From positions 62,001-126,000 of the forward strand of contig CAMYLU010000016.1 in assembly GCA_947259485.1 (NCBI GenBank): 64,000 nucleotides of DNA, in the 5' to 3' direction. Below, one piece after another: positions 54,914-63,310 of the stretch. The position numbers and the translations under genes were made by a program. The notes under the pieces are model-generated. The model did no database searches, was not told where the DNA came from, and saw only the letters and a program-made list of their open reading frames with translations. How positions within the stretch are numbered: position 1 is the first letter of the stretch; each line of letters opens with the position of its first letter. This DNA comes from an uncultured Gammaproteobacteria bacterium (GTDB lineage Bacteria > Pseudomonadota > Gammaproteobacteria > GCA-001735895).

Positions 54914-55750
54914 CTAGTCCTGGTCCAGTTTCTGAATAAGGTAACCGCCTGAGCGCTCATCCAGCGACAACCCAATCAGCCCGCGTCTTTCGGCTTCTTC
55001 GAGCAGGTCGCTGAACGATCGCACACCATAGTAGCGTTCGTTGAAACCCGGCCGCCGCCGCTTGAGTGCCTGTTTAACCATCGAGCCCCATAATTTGTCG
55101 CGGTCATCGCGCTCAGCATAAAGCGCCTCCGCGGTTTCCATGACCAGACTGATGGCGTCATCTATTTTCTCATCCTCCGACTTGGCCGCGCCAGGTTGGG
55201 TGCTGCCGGTCTTTTTGGCAGCTGATTTCTTCTTTACCGGGGCCTTGCGTTTACGCTGTCGACTGGACTCTTCGTCCCTGGCCAGGTCGTCATAAAGAAT
55301 GAATTCATCACAATTACTCATCAACAAATCCGAGGTCGAGCTCTTGATACCGACGCCGATTACCGTCTTGTTGTTTTCCCTGAGTTTGCTCACCAGCGGT
55401 GAGAAATCGGAGTCGCCGCTGACGATAACAAAGGTATCGAGGTGCTCCTTGGTGTAGCAGAGGTCGAGCGCGTCGACTACCATGCGAATATCCGCGGAAT
55501 TTTTTCCCGACTGGCGTGTGTGCGGAATCTCGATCAGTTCGAAAGCGGCGTCATGCATGACCGCTTTATATTCCTTGTATCGCTCCCAATCACAGTAGGC
55601 CTTTTTGACGACAACACTGCCTTTTACCAGCAGACGTTCCAGCACCAGGTTGATATTAAACTTCTTGATTCTGGCATCCCTGACGCCCAGGGCAACATTT
55701 TCGAAGTCGCAAAAAATTGCAAGATTTTGATCTTCACTGGTCGATGACAT
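54914..55750 (-). CDS. NYN-domain (LabA/DUF88) protein with C-terminal LOTUS/OST-HTH domain
   Basis: A PIN-like NYN nuclease fold plus a likely RNA-binding domain, 278 aa. Acidic residues of the NYN site are Asp15 (AIFCDFENVALG), Asp87 (SGKNSADIRM) and Asp113/Asp115 (VSGDSDFSPLV). A lysine-rich linker (RQRKRKAPVKKKSAAKK, about 185-201) leads to an OST-HTH/LOTUS-type domain (KLWGSMVKQALKRRRPGFNERYYGVRSFSDLLEEAERRGLI). It probably cleaves or binds RNA; targets unknown. I start at ATG 55750 (MSSTSEDQN), because the longer frame to 55876 adds a non-conserved leader. Confidence 0.85.
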   Translation of the reverse strand: MSSTSEDQNLAIFCDFENVALGVRDARIKKFNINLVLERLLVKGSVVVKKAYCDWERYKEYKAVMHDAAFELIEIPHTRQSGKNSADIRMVVDALDLCYTKEHLDTFVIVSGDSDFSPLVSKLRENNKTVIGVGIKSSTSDLLMSNCDEFILYDDLARDEESSRQRKRKAPVKKKSAAKKTGSTQPGAAKSEDEKIDDAISLVMETAEALYAERDDRDKLWGSMVKQALKRRRPGFNERYYGVRSFSDLLEEAERRGLIGLSLDERSGGYLIQKLDQD

Positions 55751-56030
55751 GGTTATTGCTCCCCGAGCATGGACTGGTTTCTGAGACAAATTGTCACCCG
55801 ATTGCAGGTAACGCTGGCGCTCAGGATAAACGCTAGTGGACGGAAATAGAATCTGTTTCCCGAAAACCTGATACAAAGTACGGTTTTTGAGTTAAACTAA
55901 TAATAGTTATATCCGCCGAAGAGCGGCTTTATTATTCAGCTTTCCTGTCATTTTTGAGTTCCTTCCGGTGTTCTCCTTTGTCCGCTCTCGCTGAATATGC
56001 AATTTAATCCGCGTTGCGGAGAGGCAGCAC

Positions 56031-57209
56031 ATGTCATTTGAAGGTTTACTGGTTTTACCCACCTGGATTTACGTGGTGATCGCGTTAGTGCTAACCCACA
56101 TAACCATTGCCAGCGTCACGATCTTTCTGCACCGGCACCAGGCCCACCATGCCCTGGATCTGAATCCGATCGTGAGTCACTTTTTCCGGTTCTGGTTGTG
56201 GCTCACAACAGGAATAGTGACGCGTGAATGGGTTGCGATACATCGCAAACACCACGCTTGCTGCGAAACAGCAGACGACCCACACAGCCCTCGCTTCAAG
56301 GGGATTACGACTGTTCTGTTTGGTGGATACGGACTGTATCGATGCGAAGCCCGTAACCAGGAAACGATTTCGAAATTTGGCCAGGGCACTCCGGACGACT
56401 GGTTGGAACGCCATCTCTATGCCAGGCGTCCCTGGCTGGGTATTGTTTCGATAGCGCTCATCGAAATTGCCCTGTTTGGATTACCCGGACTGGTAATCTT
56501 TGCCGTGCAGATGCTGTGGATTCCATTCTGGGCCGCCGGTGTTATCAACGGCCTGGGTCACTACCTGGGTTATCGCAATTTTGAAACCCCGGACGCATCC
56601 AGGAATATCCTGCCCTGGGGGATCCTGATCGGTGGTGAAGAGCTGCACAATAACCACCACGCCTACATGGCGTCGGCGAGGATGTCGAATAAATGGTGGG
56701 AAGTCGACATCGGTTGGGCTTATATTCGCTTACTAGCCATGTGCAGGTTGGCCAAAGTGAAACGCCTGGCGCCACGCAGGATCAGAGATATTGGAATACG
56801 CCTGGTTGACCGCGATACTGCGCGCGCGGTTGTCAGCCACCGTTTCCTTGTTCTCAAACGTTACAGTCAAATGGTGATACGTCCAGCCTTGCAGGAGGCG
56901 AAACGAAATACGGACCGGATGGGACGCCGACTCATCAGGCGGGCACGCAGGCTTATGACGCGTGAGGGAATTCCAGTCGACCAGCACGCGGTGCAAACCA
57001 TCGACCTCGCGTTGCTGCAGGACGAGACCCTGGCGACGATATATCGTTTCAAGCAGCAGTTGAAGGAAGTCTGGGCCGGAAACTTAAAGGATGGATCGGG
57101 TCGCGTTGAGCGGCTTCGTGCCTGGTGCGCTGCCTCGGAACAAAGCGGCATACAGGTGCTTGAGGATTTCGCGATTTACCTGCGTGGATATCAACTGGAG
57201 AAGTTGTGA
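56031..57209 (+). CDS. Delta-9-type fatty acid/acyl-CoA desaturase
   Basis: Membrane di-iron desaturase of 392 aa. The three histidine boxes are HRHQAHH (34-40), HRKHH (71-75) and HNNHH (206-210), each beside hydrophobic helices. PDDWLERHLY and NGLGHYLGYRNF are typical of stearoyl-CoA-desaturase-like bacterial enzymes that make membranes more fluid. A helical, basic C-terminal tail of about 150 residues (from RLAKVKRLAPRR) is also usual for proteobacterial members. A ribosome site GGAGAGG precedes the ATG. It stands alone. Confidence 0.9.
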   Translation: MSFEGLLVLPTWIYVVIALVLTHITIASVTIFLHRHQAHHALDLNPIVSHFFRFWLWLTTGIVTREWVAIHRKHHACCETADDPHSPRFKGITTVLFGGYGLYRCEARNQETISKFGQGTPDDWLERHLYARRPWLGIVSIALIEIALFGLPGLVIFAVQMLWIPFWAAGVINGLGHYLGYRNFETPDASRNILPWGILIGGEELHNNHHAYMASARMSNKWWEVDIGWAYIRLLAMCRLAKVKRLAPRRIRDIGIRLVDRDTARAVVSHRFLVLKRYSQMVIRPALQEAKRNTDRMGRRLIRRARRLMTREGIPVDQHAVQTIDLALLQDETLATIYRFKQQLKEVWAGNLKDGSGRVERLRAWCAASEQSGIQVLEDFAIYLRGYQLEKL

Positions 57210-57241
57210 CCAGGGCTTGCAGATCGGATCGGGCCCGGGTC

Positions 57242-58228
57242 TTAAGGTCGGAGCACAGCAGCACCGGTTAATTTACCGCTGCGCAGCGCATCCAGGGCTT
57301 CATTGGCCTGTTCCAGCGGATACTCTTCAATATGCGTCTGCACCGGTATCTTCGGTGCCAGCGCGAGAAAATCAATAGCATCCTGGCGCGTCAAGTTGGC
57401 GACCGAGCGCAGCACGCGTTCACCCCATAAGATGCCGTAGGGGAAGCCTGGAATATCCGACATGTGAATACCACCACAGACGACGATGCCGCCCTTACGC
57501 ACCGCGCGTAGCGCGGCCGGCACCAGCGCACCAACCGGGGCGAATATGATCGCCGCGTCGAGCTCACAAGGTGCTGCGGAGTTTGAATCACCCGCCCAGA
57601 CAGCGCCCATGTCGCGGGCAAAGGATTGAGCCGCGTCGTCTCCAGGACTGGTAAAGGCGTAAATTTCTCGATTCTGGTAGCGGGCAACCTGCGCGACAAT
57701 ATGTGCAGCCGCGCCAAAACCGTAGATACCAAGCCGCTTCGAATCGTTACCCGCCATGACCAGGGAGCGATAACCGATCAGGCCTGCGCAGAGTAGCGGG
57801 GCAGCCTCGGCGTCACTAAACTCACCCTGCAATGGAAAGCAATAACGCGCATCGGCAACGGTCATGTCGGCATAGCCACCATCGATCTGGTAACCGGTGA
57901 ATCCGGGTTCGTCGCACAGGTTTTCGGCCCCGGACTTGCAGTAGCTGCAGCAACCGCAGCTGTGGCCCAGCCACGGAATTCCGATGCGTACGCCGATCTT
58001 GAAATCATCGACACCTGCACCGAGTGCAGTTACCGTGCCGACGATTTCATGCCCGGGGATGATCGGCAGTTTGGGTTCAGTCAAATCACCATCGATCACG
58101 TGCAGATCGGTGCGGCATACCCCGCAGGCTGATATTGCTACCTGCACCTGGCCCTGACCCGGCTCGGGGTCGGGGAGCTGCACGGATTTTAATAGTGTGC
58201 CCGGCTGTTCGAGAATCATCGCCCTCAT
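57242..58228 (-). CDS. Zinc-dependent alcohol dehydrogenase
   Basis: Medium-chain dehydrogenase, 328 aa. Catalytic zinc ligands are Cys38 (GVCRTD) and His60-Glu61 (PGHE). The structural zinc site is Cys91, Cys94, Cys97 and Cys105. The NAD site LGIYGFGAAAHIVAQVA follows, giving an AdhP-like arrangement. KHLTEPKLPIIPGHEIVG-type wording (DLTEPKLPIIPGHEIVG) is common in this group. Cytoplasmic; natural substrate unknown. It overlaps the DUF502 gene by 4 nt. Confidence 0.88.
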   Translation of the reverse strand: MRAMILEQPGTLLKSVQLPDPEPGQGQVQVAISACGVCRTDLHVIDGDLTEPKLPIIPGHEIVGTVTALGAGVDDFKIGVRIGIPWLGHSCGCCSYCKSGAENLCDEPGFTGYQIDGGYADMTVADARYCFPLQGEFSDAEAAPLLCAGLIGYRSLVMAGNDSKRLGIYGFGAAAHIVAQVARYQNREIYAFTSPGDDAAQSFARDMGAVWAGDSNSAAPCELDAAIIFAPVGALVPAALRAVRKGGIVVCGGIHMSDIPGFPYGILWGERVLRSVANLTRQDAIDFLALAPKIPVQTHIEEYPLEQANEALDALRSGKLTGAAVLRP

Positions 58229-58836
58229 ACACTTTTTTTCCTGGATTTGGTGTCTTCATTTTTACCGGTTATCCCCGCGGTCAACGCAAAACGCATGGCC
58301 GCTTCCATGTTCATCTGGCAGGGCCTGACGTCTGACCTGGGTATCAGCAACGTGAACCCGCCGATCATGTAACTCATCGGAATGTAAACCAGCACGCTGT
58401 CTTTATTACGAAATGATTCGGGCAGTCGTTGCGGATCTTCCTGGGTTACAAATCCGATTATTTCCATGTTGTTGAAATTGACTATAACAACCCGGCCAAA
58501 GTTTTCCTGTTTCGGGGAAAAGAATTCGAACAGGTCGCGGATCGCGCGATAAACGGTTTTGATGATCGGCAGGTGGTAAAGAATTTCTTCACCAAAGGCA
58601 AACAGTTGGCGTATCAGCACGGCTTTCATCAGCAGGCCGACGATAAACACCAGTACCAGGCCAGCAATGGTGCCGAGACCCGGGAAATAGAAAACTTCGG
58701 GTAATGCCCAGCGCAACGCGGCACCCATAACCTGTTCCGAGGAAACCACCAACCAGTACAGCAGGTAGATCGTGAGCACGATCGGAAGTACGGTAATGAT
58801 GCCTGTTATTAAGGTTGTACCGATTGATTTGAACAT
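58225..58836 (-). CDS. DUF502 family membrane protein
   Basis: A 203-aa inner-membrane protein with two TM helices (TTLITGIITVLPIVLTIYLLYWLVV and TIAGLVLVFIVGLLMKAVL). The soluble DUF502 domain follows with LPIIKTVYRAIRDLFEFFSPKQENFGRVVIVNF and GFTLLIPRSDVRPCQMNMEAAMRFALTAGI. Function unknown; the family is widespread in bacteria and plants. First gene of the pair with the alcohol dehydrogenase. Confidence 0.88.
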   Translation of the reverse strand: MFKSIGTTLITGIITVLPIVLTIYLLYWLVVSSEQVMGAALRWALPEVFYFPGLGTIAGLVLVFIVGLLMKAVLIRQLFAFGEEILYHLPIIKTVYRAIRDLFEFFSPKQENFGRVVIVNFNNMEIIGFVTQEDPQRLPESFRNKDSVLVYIPMSYMIGGFTLLIPRSDVRPCQMNMEAAMRFALTAGITGKNEDTKSRKKSV

Positions 58837-58935
58837 GATCCGAACTCCCCGATGCTGATAGCCTTGATTCTACCAGTTTTTTTAAGATTCCCGCTTACGC
58901 GGCGGGTCGACGTATCAGGATCCTGCCCGGGTTCG

Positions 58936-59820
58936 CTAGCCCAGCAGAATATTGCGCACCTGCTGATATTTTTGCTGGGTCTTGGCGATCAACTCGGCCG
59001 GAATTGTCGGCGCGGGTGGGGTCTTGTCCCAATCGAGGGTTTCGAGGTAATCGCGTAGAAATTGCTTGTCGAAACTCGGCGGGCTGATACCGACGCGATA
59101 CTCATCGGCGGGCCAGTAGCGTGATGAATCCGGGGTCAGTATTTCATCGATCAACACCAGCTCGTCATCGGCATCGACACCGAATTCAAACTTGGTATCG
59201 GCGATTATAATACCGCGCTCCAGCGCATAGTCCGCCGCCAGCTGGTAGAGCTGGATACTTTTTTCTCTGATCTGGTTGGCCTTGTCGACGCCAATCCTGG
59301 CGATTACATCGTCGAAACTCACGTTAATATCGTGGTCCCCGACCTCGGCCTTGGTCGAGGGCGTGAAAATGGGTTCGGGTAGTTTTGCCGCCTGTTGCAG
59401 GCCCGCCGGCAGCTTGATTCCGCAGATTTCACCACTTGCCTGGTAATCCTTCCAGCCGGAACCAATGACATACCCGCGCACGATTGCTTCAACCGGGAGG
59501 GTTTCGAGGCGTTTAACCAGGATCGAGCGGTCTTTTAAGCGCAGGTAGTCCTCATCGCTGACATAATCACGTAAATCGAGATCACTTAGATGATTCCTGA
59601 CCAGGCCTGCGGTTTTAGCAAACCAGAAATTCGATACCTCGGTCAGCAATTCGCCCTTGTGTGGTATCGGTTCGGCAAACACCACATCGAATGCGGAAAG
59701 GCGATCGGTCGTCACGATTAGCATATGCGCATTGTCGATGGCGTATATATCGCGCACCTTGCCGCGCGCGAGCAGTTCCAGGTTGTCGATGCTGGTTTCA
59801 AAAATTGCGTTACTGGTCAT
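58936..59820 (-). CDS. purC: SAICAR synthetase
   Basis: Purine synthesis step joining CAIR and aspartate. The 294-aa product belongs to the longer yeast-like PurC class: LLARGKVRDIYAID, TTDRLSAFDVVFAEPIPHKGELLTEVSNFWF, RGYVIGSGWKDYQ, IADTKFEFGVD and LIDEILTPDSSRYWPADEY. It diverges from purE-purK with a 130-nt gap, grouping three purine genes. A PurR-type operator was not identified. Confidence 0.95.
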   Translation of the reverse strand: MTSNAIFETSIDNLELLARGKVRDIYAIDNAHMLIVTTDRLSAFDVVFAEPIPHKGELLTEVSNFWFAKTAGLVRNHLSDLDLRDYVSDEDYLRLKDRSILVKRLETLPVEAIVRGYVIGSGWKDYQASGEICGIKLPAGLQQAAKLPEPIFTPSTKAEVGDHDINVSFDDVIARIGVDKANQIREKSIQLYQLAADYALERGIIIADTKFEFGVDADDELVLIDEILTPDSSRYWPADEYRVGISPPSFDKQFLRDYLETLDWDKTPPAPTIPAELIAKTQQKYQQVRNILLG

Positions 59821-59950
59821 TGCCGTTCCCGGGATTTACCCGCCGCGCATCATATCACGGGCTCCCGCAGGAATAGTTAAATCAGGGTTAAGTTTTTGAG
59901 CGGTTTCGCGTTATAATCCCCCGCTTTTTTGGGATAACCCGGAGCAAGCC

Positions 59951-60445
59951 ATGTCGAATCCTATTGTGGCGGTCGTTATGGGCAGCACTAGCGATTGGCC
60001 TGTCATGCAGCACGCAACCGAATACCTCGAAAAATTCGGCGTCGAATGCCAGGCCCAGGTCGTATCCGCGCATCGCACCCCGGACCTGCTCGCCGAGTTT
60101 GCCAAGGCCGCCGGTGCTAATGGCATCAACTGCATTATTGCCGGTGCCGGAGGTGCCGCGCACTTGCCGGGCATGCTTGCCGCGAACACCACGGTGCCCG
60201 TACTCGGTGTACCGGTGCCGACCGAGCATCTACAGGGTCAGGACTCGCTGTATTCGATTGTGCAAATGCCCAAGGGTGTGCCGGTGGCCACCTTTGCGAT
60301 TGGCAAGGCGGGGGCGATTAACGCTGCCTTGTTCGCGGTTTCCATGCTGGCGGTTAACGATGCGGCCCTGGCGCAGAAGCTGGAAGATTTTCGAAACCGG
60401 CAAAGCGATTCGGTGCGCGCAATGTCGCTGCCACCCACCGAGTAA
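59951..60445 (+). CDS. purE: N5-CAIR mutase
   Basis: Class I PurE, 164 aa, moving the carboxylate of N5-CAIR to C4. It has [86 protein letters not shown], all typical of the octameric enzyme. purK follows one base after the stop. A weak ribosome site GGAG precedes the ATG. Confidence 0.96.
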   Translation: MSNPIVAVVMGSTSDWPVMQHATEYLEKFGVECQAQVVSAHRTPDLLAEFAKAAGANGINCIIAGAGGAAHLPGMLAANTTVPVLGVPVPTEHLQGQDSLYSIVQMPKGVPVATFAIGKAGAINAALFAVSMLAVNDAALAQKLEDFRNRQSDSVRAMSLPPTE

Positions 60446-60446
60446 A

Positions 60447-61574
60447 ATGGCAATCGTTCCGCGCAGTACGCTCGGCATGCTCGGAGGCGGGCAACTGGGG
60501 CGCATGTTTGTCATCGCGGCTCGAACCATGGGTTACGATGTGATCGTGCTCGATCCGGACCCGAACAGCCCTGCCGGAGGGGTCGCCAGCGAGCATTTGT
60601 CCAGGGTCTATGACGACACCAATGCGCTCGATTACCTGGCGCAACACTGCGTGGTCGTGACCACCGAGTTCGAAAACATTCCGGCATTGACGCTGGCTTA
60701 CCTGGCAAAAAAAGTAGCGGTGCATCCTTCCGCTAACGTAATGCATATTGCGCAACATCGGAAACTGGAGAAGCAGTTCTTTCGTGACCAGGGTCTGGAT
60801 ACCGCCGATTTTATCGCCCTCGAGAGCGAGGCCGACCTGGAGTCCGCGCGTGGCTTCACCTTCCCGGCAATCCTCAAAACCTCGATGCTCGGTTATGACG
60901 GCAAGGGCCAGGTCGTTTGTGAACGCTTTAGCGACCTGAAAGCCGCGTATGAACAGGTGGGTAAAAAACACTGCGTACTCGAGCAGCGCATAGATCTGGC
61001 TTGCGAGGTCTCGGTTGTGTTGGGACGTTCAACGTCGGGTGAGGTGACCTGCTTTCCAATCGCTGAAAACAGCCACGCCAACGGGATTCTCGATGTGACG
61101 CTGGTGCCGGCATCGATTTCAACCACTCTCGCCGACCAGGCCATTGATGCGGCGACCCGAATCGCTAACGGGCTGGATTATTGCGGGGTGCTGGCAGTCG
61201 AATTTTTTATTTCGACCGATGATCGTGTGCTGGTCAATGAAATGGCACCGCGTCCGCATAACTCCGGGCATTACACGCTTGATGCCTGTGCCACCTCGCA
61301 GTTCGAACAGCAGGTCCGCATGGTTTGTGGGTTGCCTGCGGGGTCCAGTGACCTGCATACTCCGGTAGCGATGTGGAACCTGCTTGGCGATATCTGGCCC
61401 GAGGACGCAGAGCCTGATTGGGCTTCGATATTAGAGTGCGAACTGGCGAAGCTGCATCTTTACGGTAAAACCGAGGCCAGGCCGGGGCGTAAGATGGGAC
61501 ATATCAATTGTCTCGGTGAAACCCTGGATGACGCGAAGGCGCTGCTCGATAAGGTTCGCAACTTGCTCACCTGA
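60447..61574 (+). CDS. purK: N5-carboxyaminoimidazole ribonucleotide synthase
   Basis: ATP-grasp enzyme of 375 aa that makes N5-CAIR for PurE. Landmarks are LGMLGGGQLGRMFVIAA, VVTTEFENIPALTL, FPAILKTSMLGYDGKGQ, and VNEMAPRPHNSGHYTLDACATSQFEQQVR near the C-terminus. The correct start is the ATG at 60447, one base after the purE stop; a longer frame from 59964 runs through purE and is spurious. Convergent with the next methyltransferase gene, 3 nt apart. Confidence 0.95.
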   Translation: MAIVPRSTLGMLGGGQLGRMFVIAARTMGYDVIVLDPDPNSPAGGVASEHLSRVYDDTNALDYLAQHCVVVTTEFENIPALTLAYLAKKVAVHPSANVMHIAQHRKLEKQFFRDQGLDTADFIALESEADLESARGFTFPAILKTSMLGYDGKGQVVCERFSDLKAAYEQVGKKHCVLEQRIDLACEVSVVLGRSTSGEVTCFPIAENSHANGILDVTLVPASISTTLADQAIDAATRIANGLDYCGVLAVEFFISTDDRVLVNEMAPRPHNSGHYTLDACATSQFEQQVRMVCGLPAGSSDLHTPVAMWNLLGDIWPEDAEPDWASILECELAKLHLYGKTEARPGRKMGHINCLGETLDDAKALLDKVRNLLT

Positions 61575-61577
61575 CAA

Positions 61578-62159
61578 CTACTGTTTGATCCCGCGCGCGA
61601 CGGTGTAGGTTTTACCCTGCTTTATTTTCTCGTAATTGCCGAAGACTTCACTGAACCCGCGTTTGAAAAACTGGCGTAGACCGGTGATGGTGACGATATA
61701 AAACGACCCGCCGGGTTTCAGGTACTTGAGTGCATCAAACAGGTAGATGTAGAGCATTTCCTTGCCGACCTTGGCCGGGATGTTTGATACGATAACGTCG
61801 AATTGTTGCGCCGGCACCTGGTTGAATCCATTACTCAAGCTGCAACTCGCGTTGTCGATCCTGTTGTGCAGTCGATTCTTTTCTGCATATTCAACCGCAA
61901 CGAAATCCTTATCGACTAACAGGGTATGTCCCCCGGGCGACATTTTCGCCATGCACAATCCCAGTACCCCGTAACCGCATCCCAGGTCGAGGCAATCGTC
62001 GCTGGAGGACAGGTCGAGAAAGTCAAGCAACATGCGCGAACCGTCATCAACCTGGCGCGGTGAAAACAACCCCCAGGTCGTGTAAAACTCGAGCTCCCGG
62101 TGCTCGATTAACAGGTCCTGGCGTATTTTTCGATTGTATTGATTCAAGTCATTAAGCAC
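61578..62159 (-). CDS. RsmC-like class I methyltransferase
   Basis: A 193-aa SAM-dependent methyltransferase with the small-domain MTS pattern. It has FYTTWGLFSPRQVDDGSRMLLDF, motif I CLDLGCGYGVLGL, and NIPAKVGKEML where NPPF-like motifs of base-methylating enzymes sit. RsmC and RlmG act on guanines of rRNA, so a nucleic-acid amine target is likely but unproven. GTG start (62159). The last motif (YTVARGIKQ) matches the usual end of this family. Confidence 0.8.
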   Translation of the reverse strand: MLNDLNQYNRKIRQDLLIEHRELEFYTTWGLFSPRQVDDGSRMLLDFLDLSSSDDCLDLGCGYGVLGLCMAKMSPGGHTLLVDKDFVAVEYAEKNRLHNRIDNASCSLSNGFNQVPAQQFDVIVSNIPAKVGKEMLYIYLFDALKYLKPGGSFYIVTITGLRQFFKRGFSEVFGNYEKIKQGKTYTVARGIKQ

Positions 62160-62277
62160 TGATTCAGCCCCGGTTGCTATGCTTTACATCGACATTTGGC
62201 TTTGTAACAATGGCGCGGTTTTGGAGGCGTCATTATCCAATGGCGATTTAAAGATTACTACCTGGGAGCCCGGTTTA

Positions 62278-62583
62278 ATGAAATTTGTTTTAGCTTTCTG
62301 CTTTTCGCTGGCAATGATTTCTGCGGGTGCAGTGCAGGCGGATGCGGCCGCTGGCCAGTCGGCTTACGCTGCAAAGGGTTGTATCGGTTGTCATGGTGCC
62401 GGCGGTGTTAGCGCGGTTGCCACCAATCCGACGCTCAAAGGTCAAAGCGCGGATTTTGTCAGCAAGAACCTGACCGATTATCGCAGTGGTGCGCGCCAGA
62501 ATCCGATCATGAATGCGATGGCGGCGGGCCTCAGCGATGCGGATATTAAAAATATTGCGGATTATATCGGTAGCCTGAAGTAA
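62278..62583 (+). CDS. Periplasmic class I cytochrome c
   Basis: A 101-aa secreted monohaem cytochrome. The signal peptide is KFVLAFCFSLAMISAGAVQA with AxA-type cleavage before DAAAG. Haem binds at Cys35-Ile-Gly-Cys38-His39 (GCIGCHG). A Met in the C-terminal NPIMNAMAAGLSDADIKNIADYI would be the sixth ligand. Resembles cytochrome c4/c5-like electron carriers. I start at ATG 62278, since the longer frame upstream does not begin with a signal peptide. A terminator follows. Confidence 0.9.
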   Translation: MKFVLAFCFSLAMISAGAVQADAAAGQSAYAAKGCIGCHGAGGVSAVATNPTLKGQSADFVSKNLTDYRSGARQNPIMNAMAAGLSDADIKNIADYIGSLK

Positions 62584-62607
62584 ACGGGTCTCAAGGTATT
62601 TCAGTCA

Positions 62608-62633
62608 AGCGCCGGCATATGCCGGCTTTTTTT
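62608..62633 (+). terminator. Rho-independent terminator after the cytochrome gene
   Basis: A perfect palindrome GCCGGC-ATAT-GCCGGC (62611-62626) is followed at once by seven T residues (62627-62633), 25 nt after the cytochrome stop. This is a textbook intrinsic terminator. Confidence 0.9.
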
Positions 62634-62695
62634 ATAGCGGTTTTCGTTACGACACCAGATGAAATCCGATAGCGTGGCGATCGTTTAATCCAGGA

Positions 62696-63265
62696 TTATT
62701 GTTGCAGTATTTCCAGGATATGGGTTTCGATATCGAATACGTGCTGATCGTGCTGCCCCAGTTCGCGCAGGGCCCGCGCGAGGTCGAGCAGGTAATCGCG
62801 GTTGGTTCCGCTAGGACCCTCGGAGCGACAAATATGCTGCGCGATTTCATACTCGCTAGCCTCGCCAAGGTAAGCCTCGTTATCGGGGGTGGCGATATAG
62901 ATCAAACCGGTGGCATGCGAACCATCGTCAAAGGTCATCTCGGTGGCGAAGCGAAGGTAGCCATTTTTTTCGCGTTCATCGAGCTGTTCGAAAACCGATG
63001 CTTCGACGTGAAAGGCCATACCACCGCAAAGCGCACCTTTTTCTTCGATCAGGGTCACCACGCGCCCGGGGTTGGCCTCGGTACCGCGGTGATCATGCGA
63101 GCCCTGCCAGAAACGCCGGCTCCAGCCGCGGATGGTCGCGGCCCTTGATTCCAGGTAAGGGAAATCAACCAGGTAGATCAGCGAACCATAGCCAAACAGC
63201 CAGACCTGGGTGTCATCATCCAGCTGGTGACGGCGCTGGTTTTCTGCAATTGTATTCTTGCTCAT
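62696..63265 (-). CDS. ChaC-like gamma-glutamylcyclotransferase
   Basis: Releases 5-oxoproline from gamma-glutamyl compounds such as glutathione. The 189-aa protein has the substrate-binding FGYGSLI (24-30) and LDEREKNGY (95-103) with a catalytic glutamate, as in ChaC. RRFWQGSHDHRGTEANPGRVVTL is also characteristic. It could degrade glutathione made by GshB encoded earlier in the window, though no direct link is shown. Stands alone. Confidence 0.88.
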   Translation of the reverse strand: MSKNTIAENQRRHQLDDDTQVWLFGYGSLIYLVDFPYLESRAATIRGWSRRFWQGSHDHRGTEANPGRVVTLIEEKGALCGGMAFHVEASVFEQLDEREKNGYLRFATEMTFDDGSHATGLIYIATPDNEAYLGEASEYEIAQHICRSEGPSGTNRDYLLDLARALRELGQHDQHVFDIETHILEILQQ

Positions 63266-63310
63266 ATCAAACCTTCACGGTGCCACAATTTTTATCATAA
63301 CAAGCCAGCC

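Noticed and set aside
59964-60446. N-terminal extension of purK through purE
   Set aside because: The extension is an out-of-frame reading of purE; the family start is the ATG at 60447.
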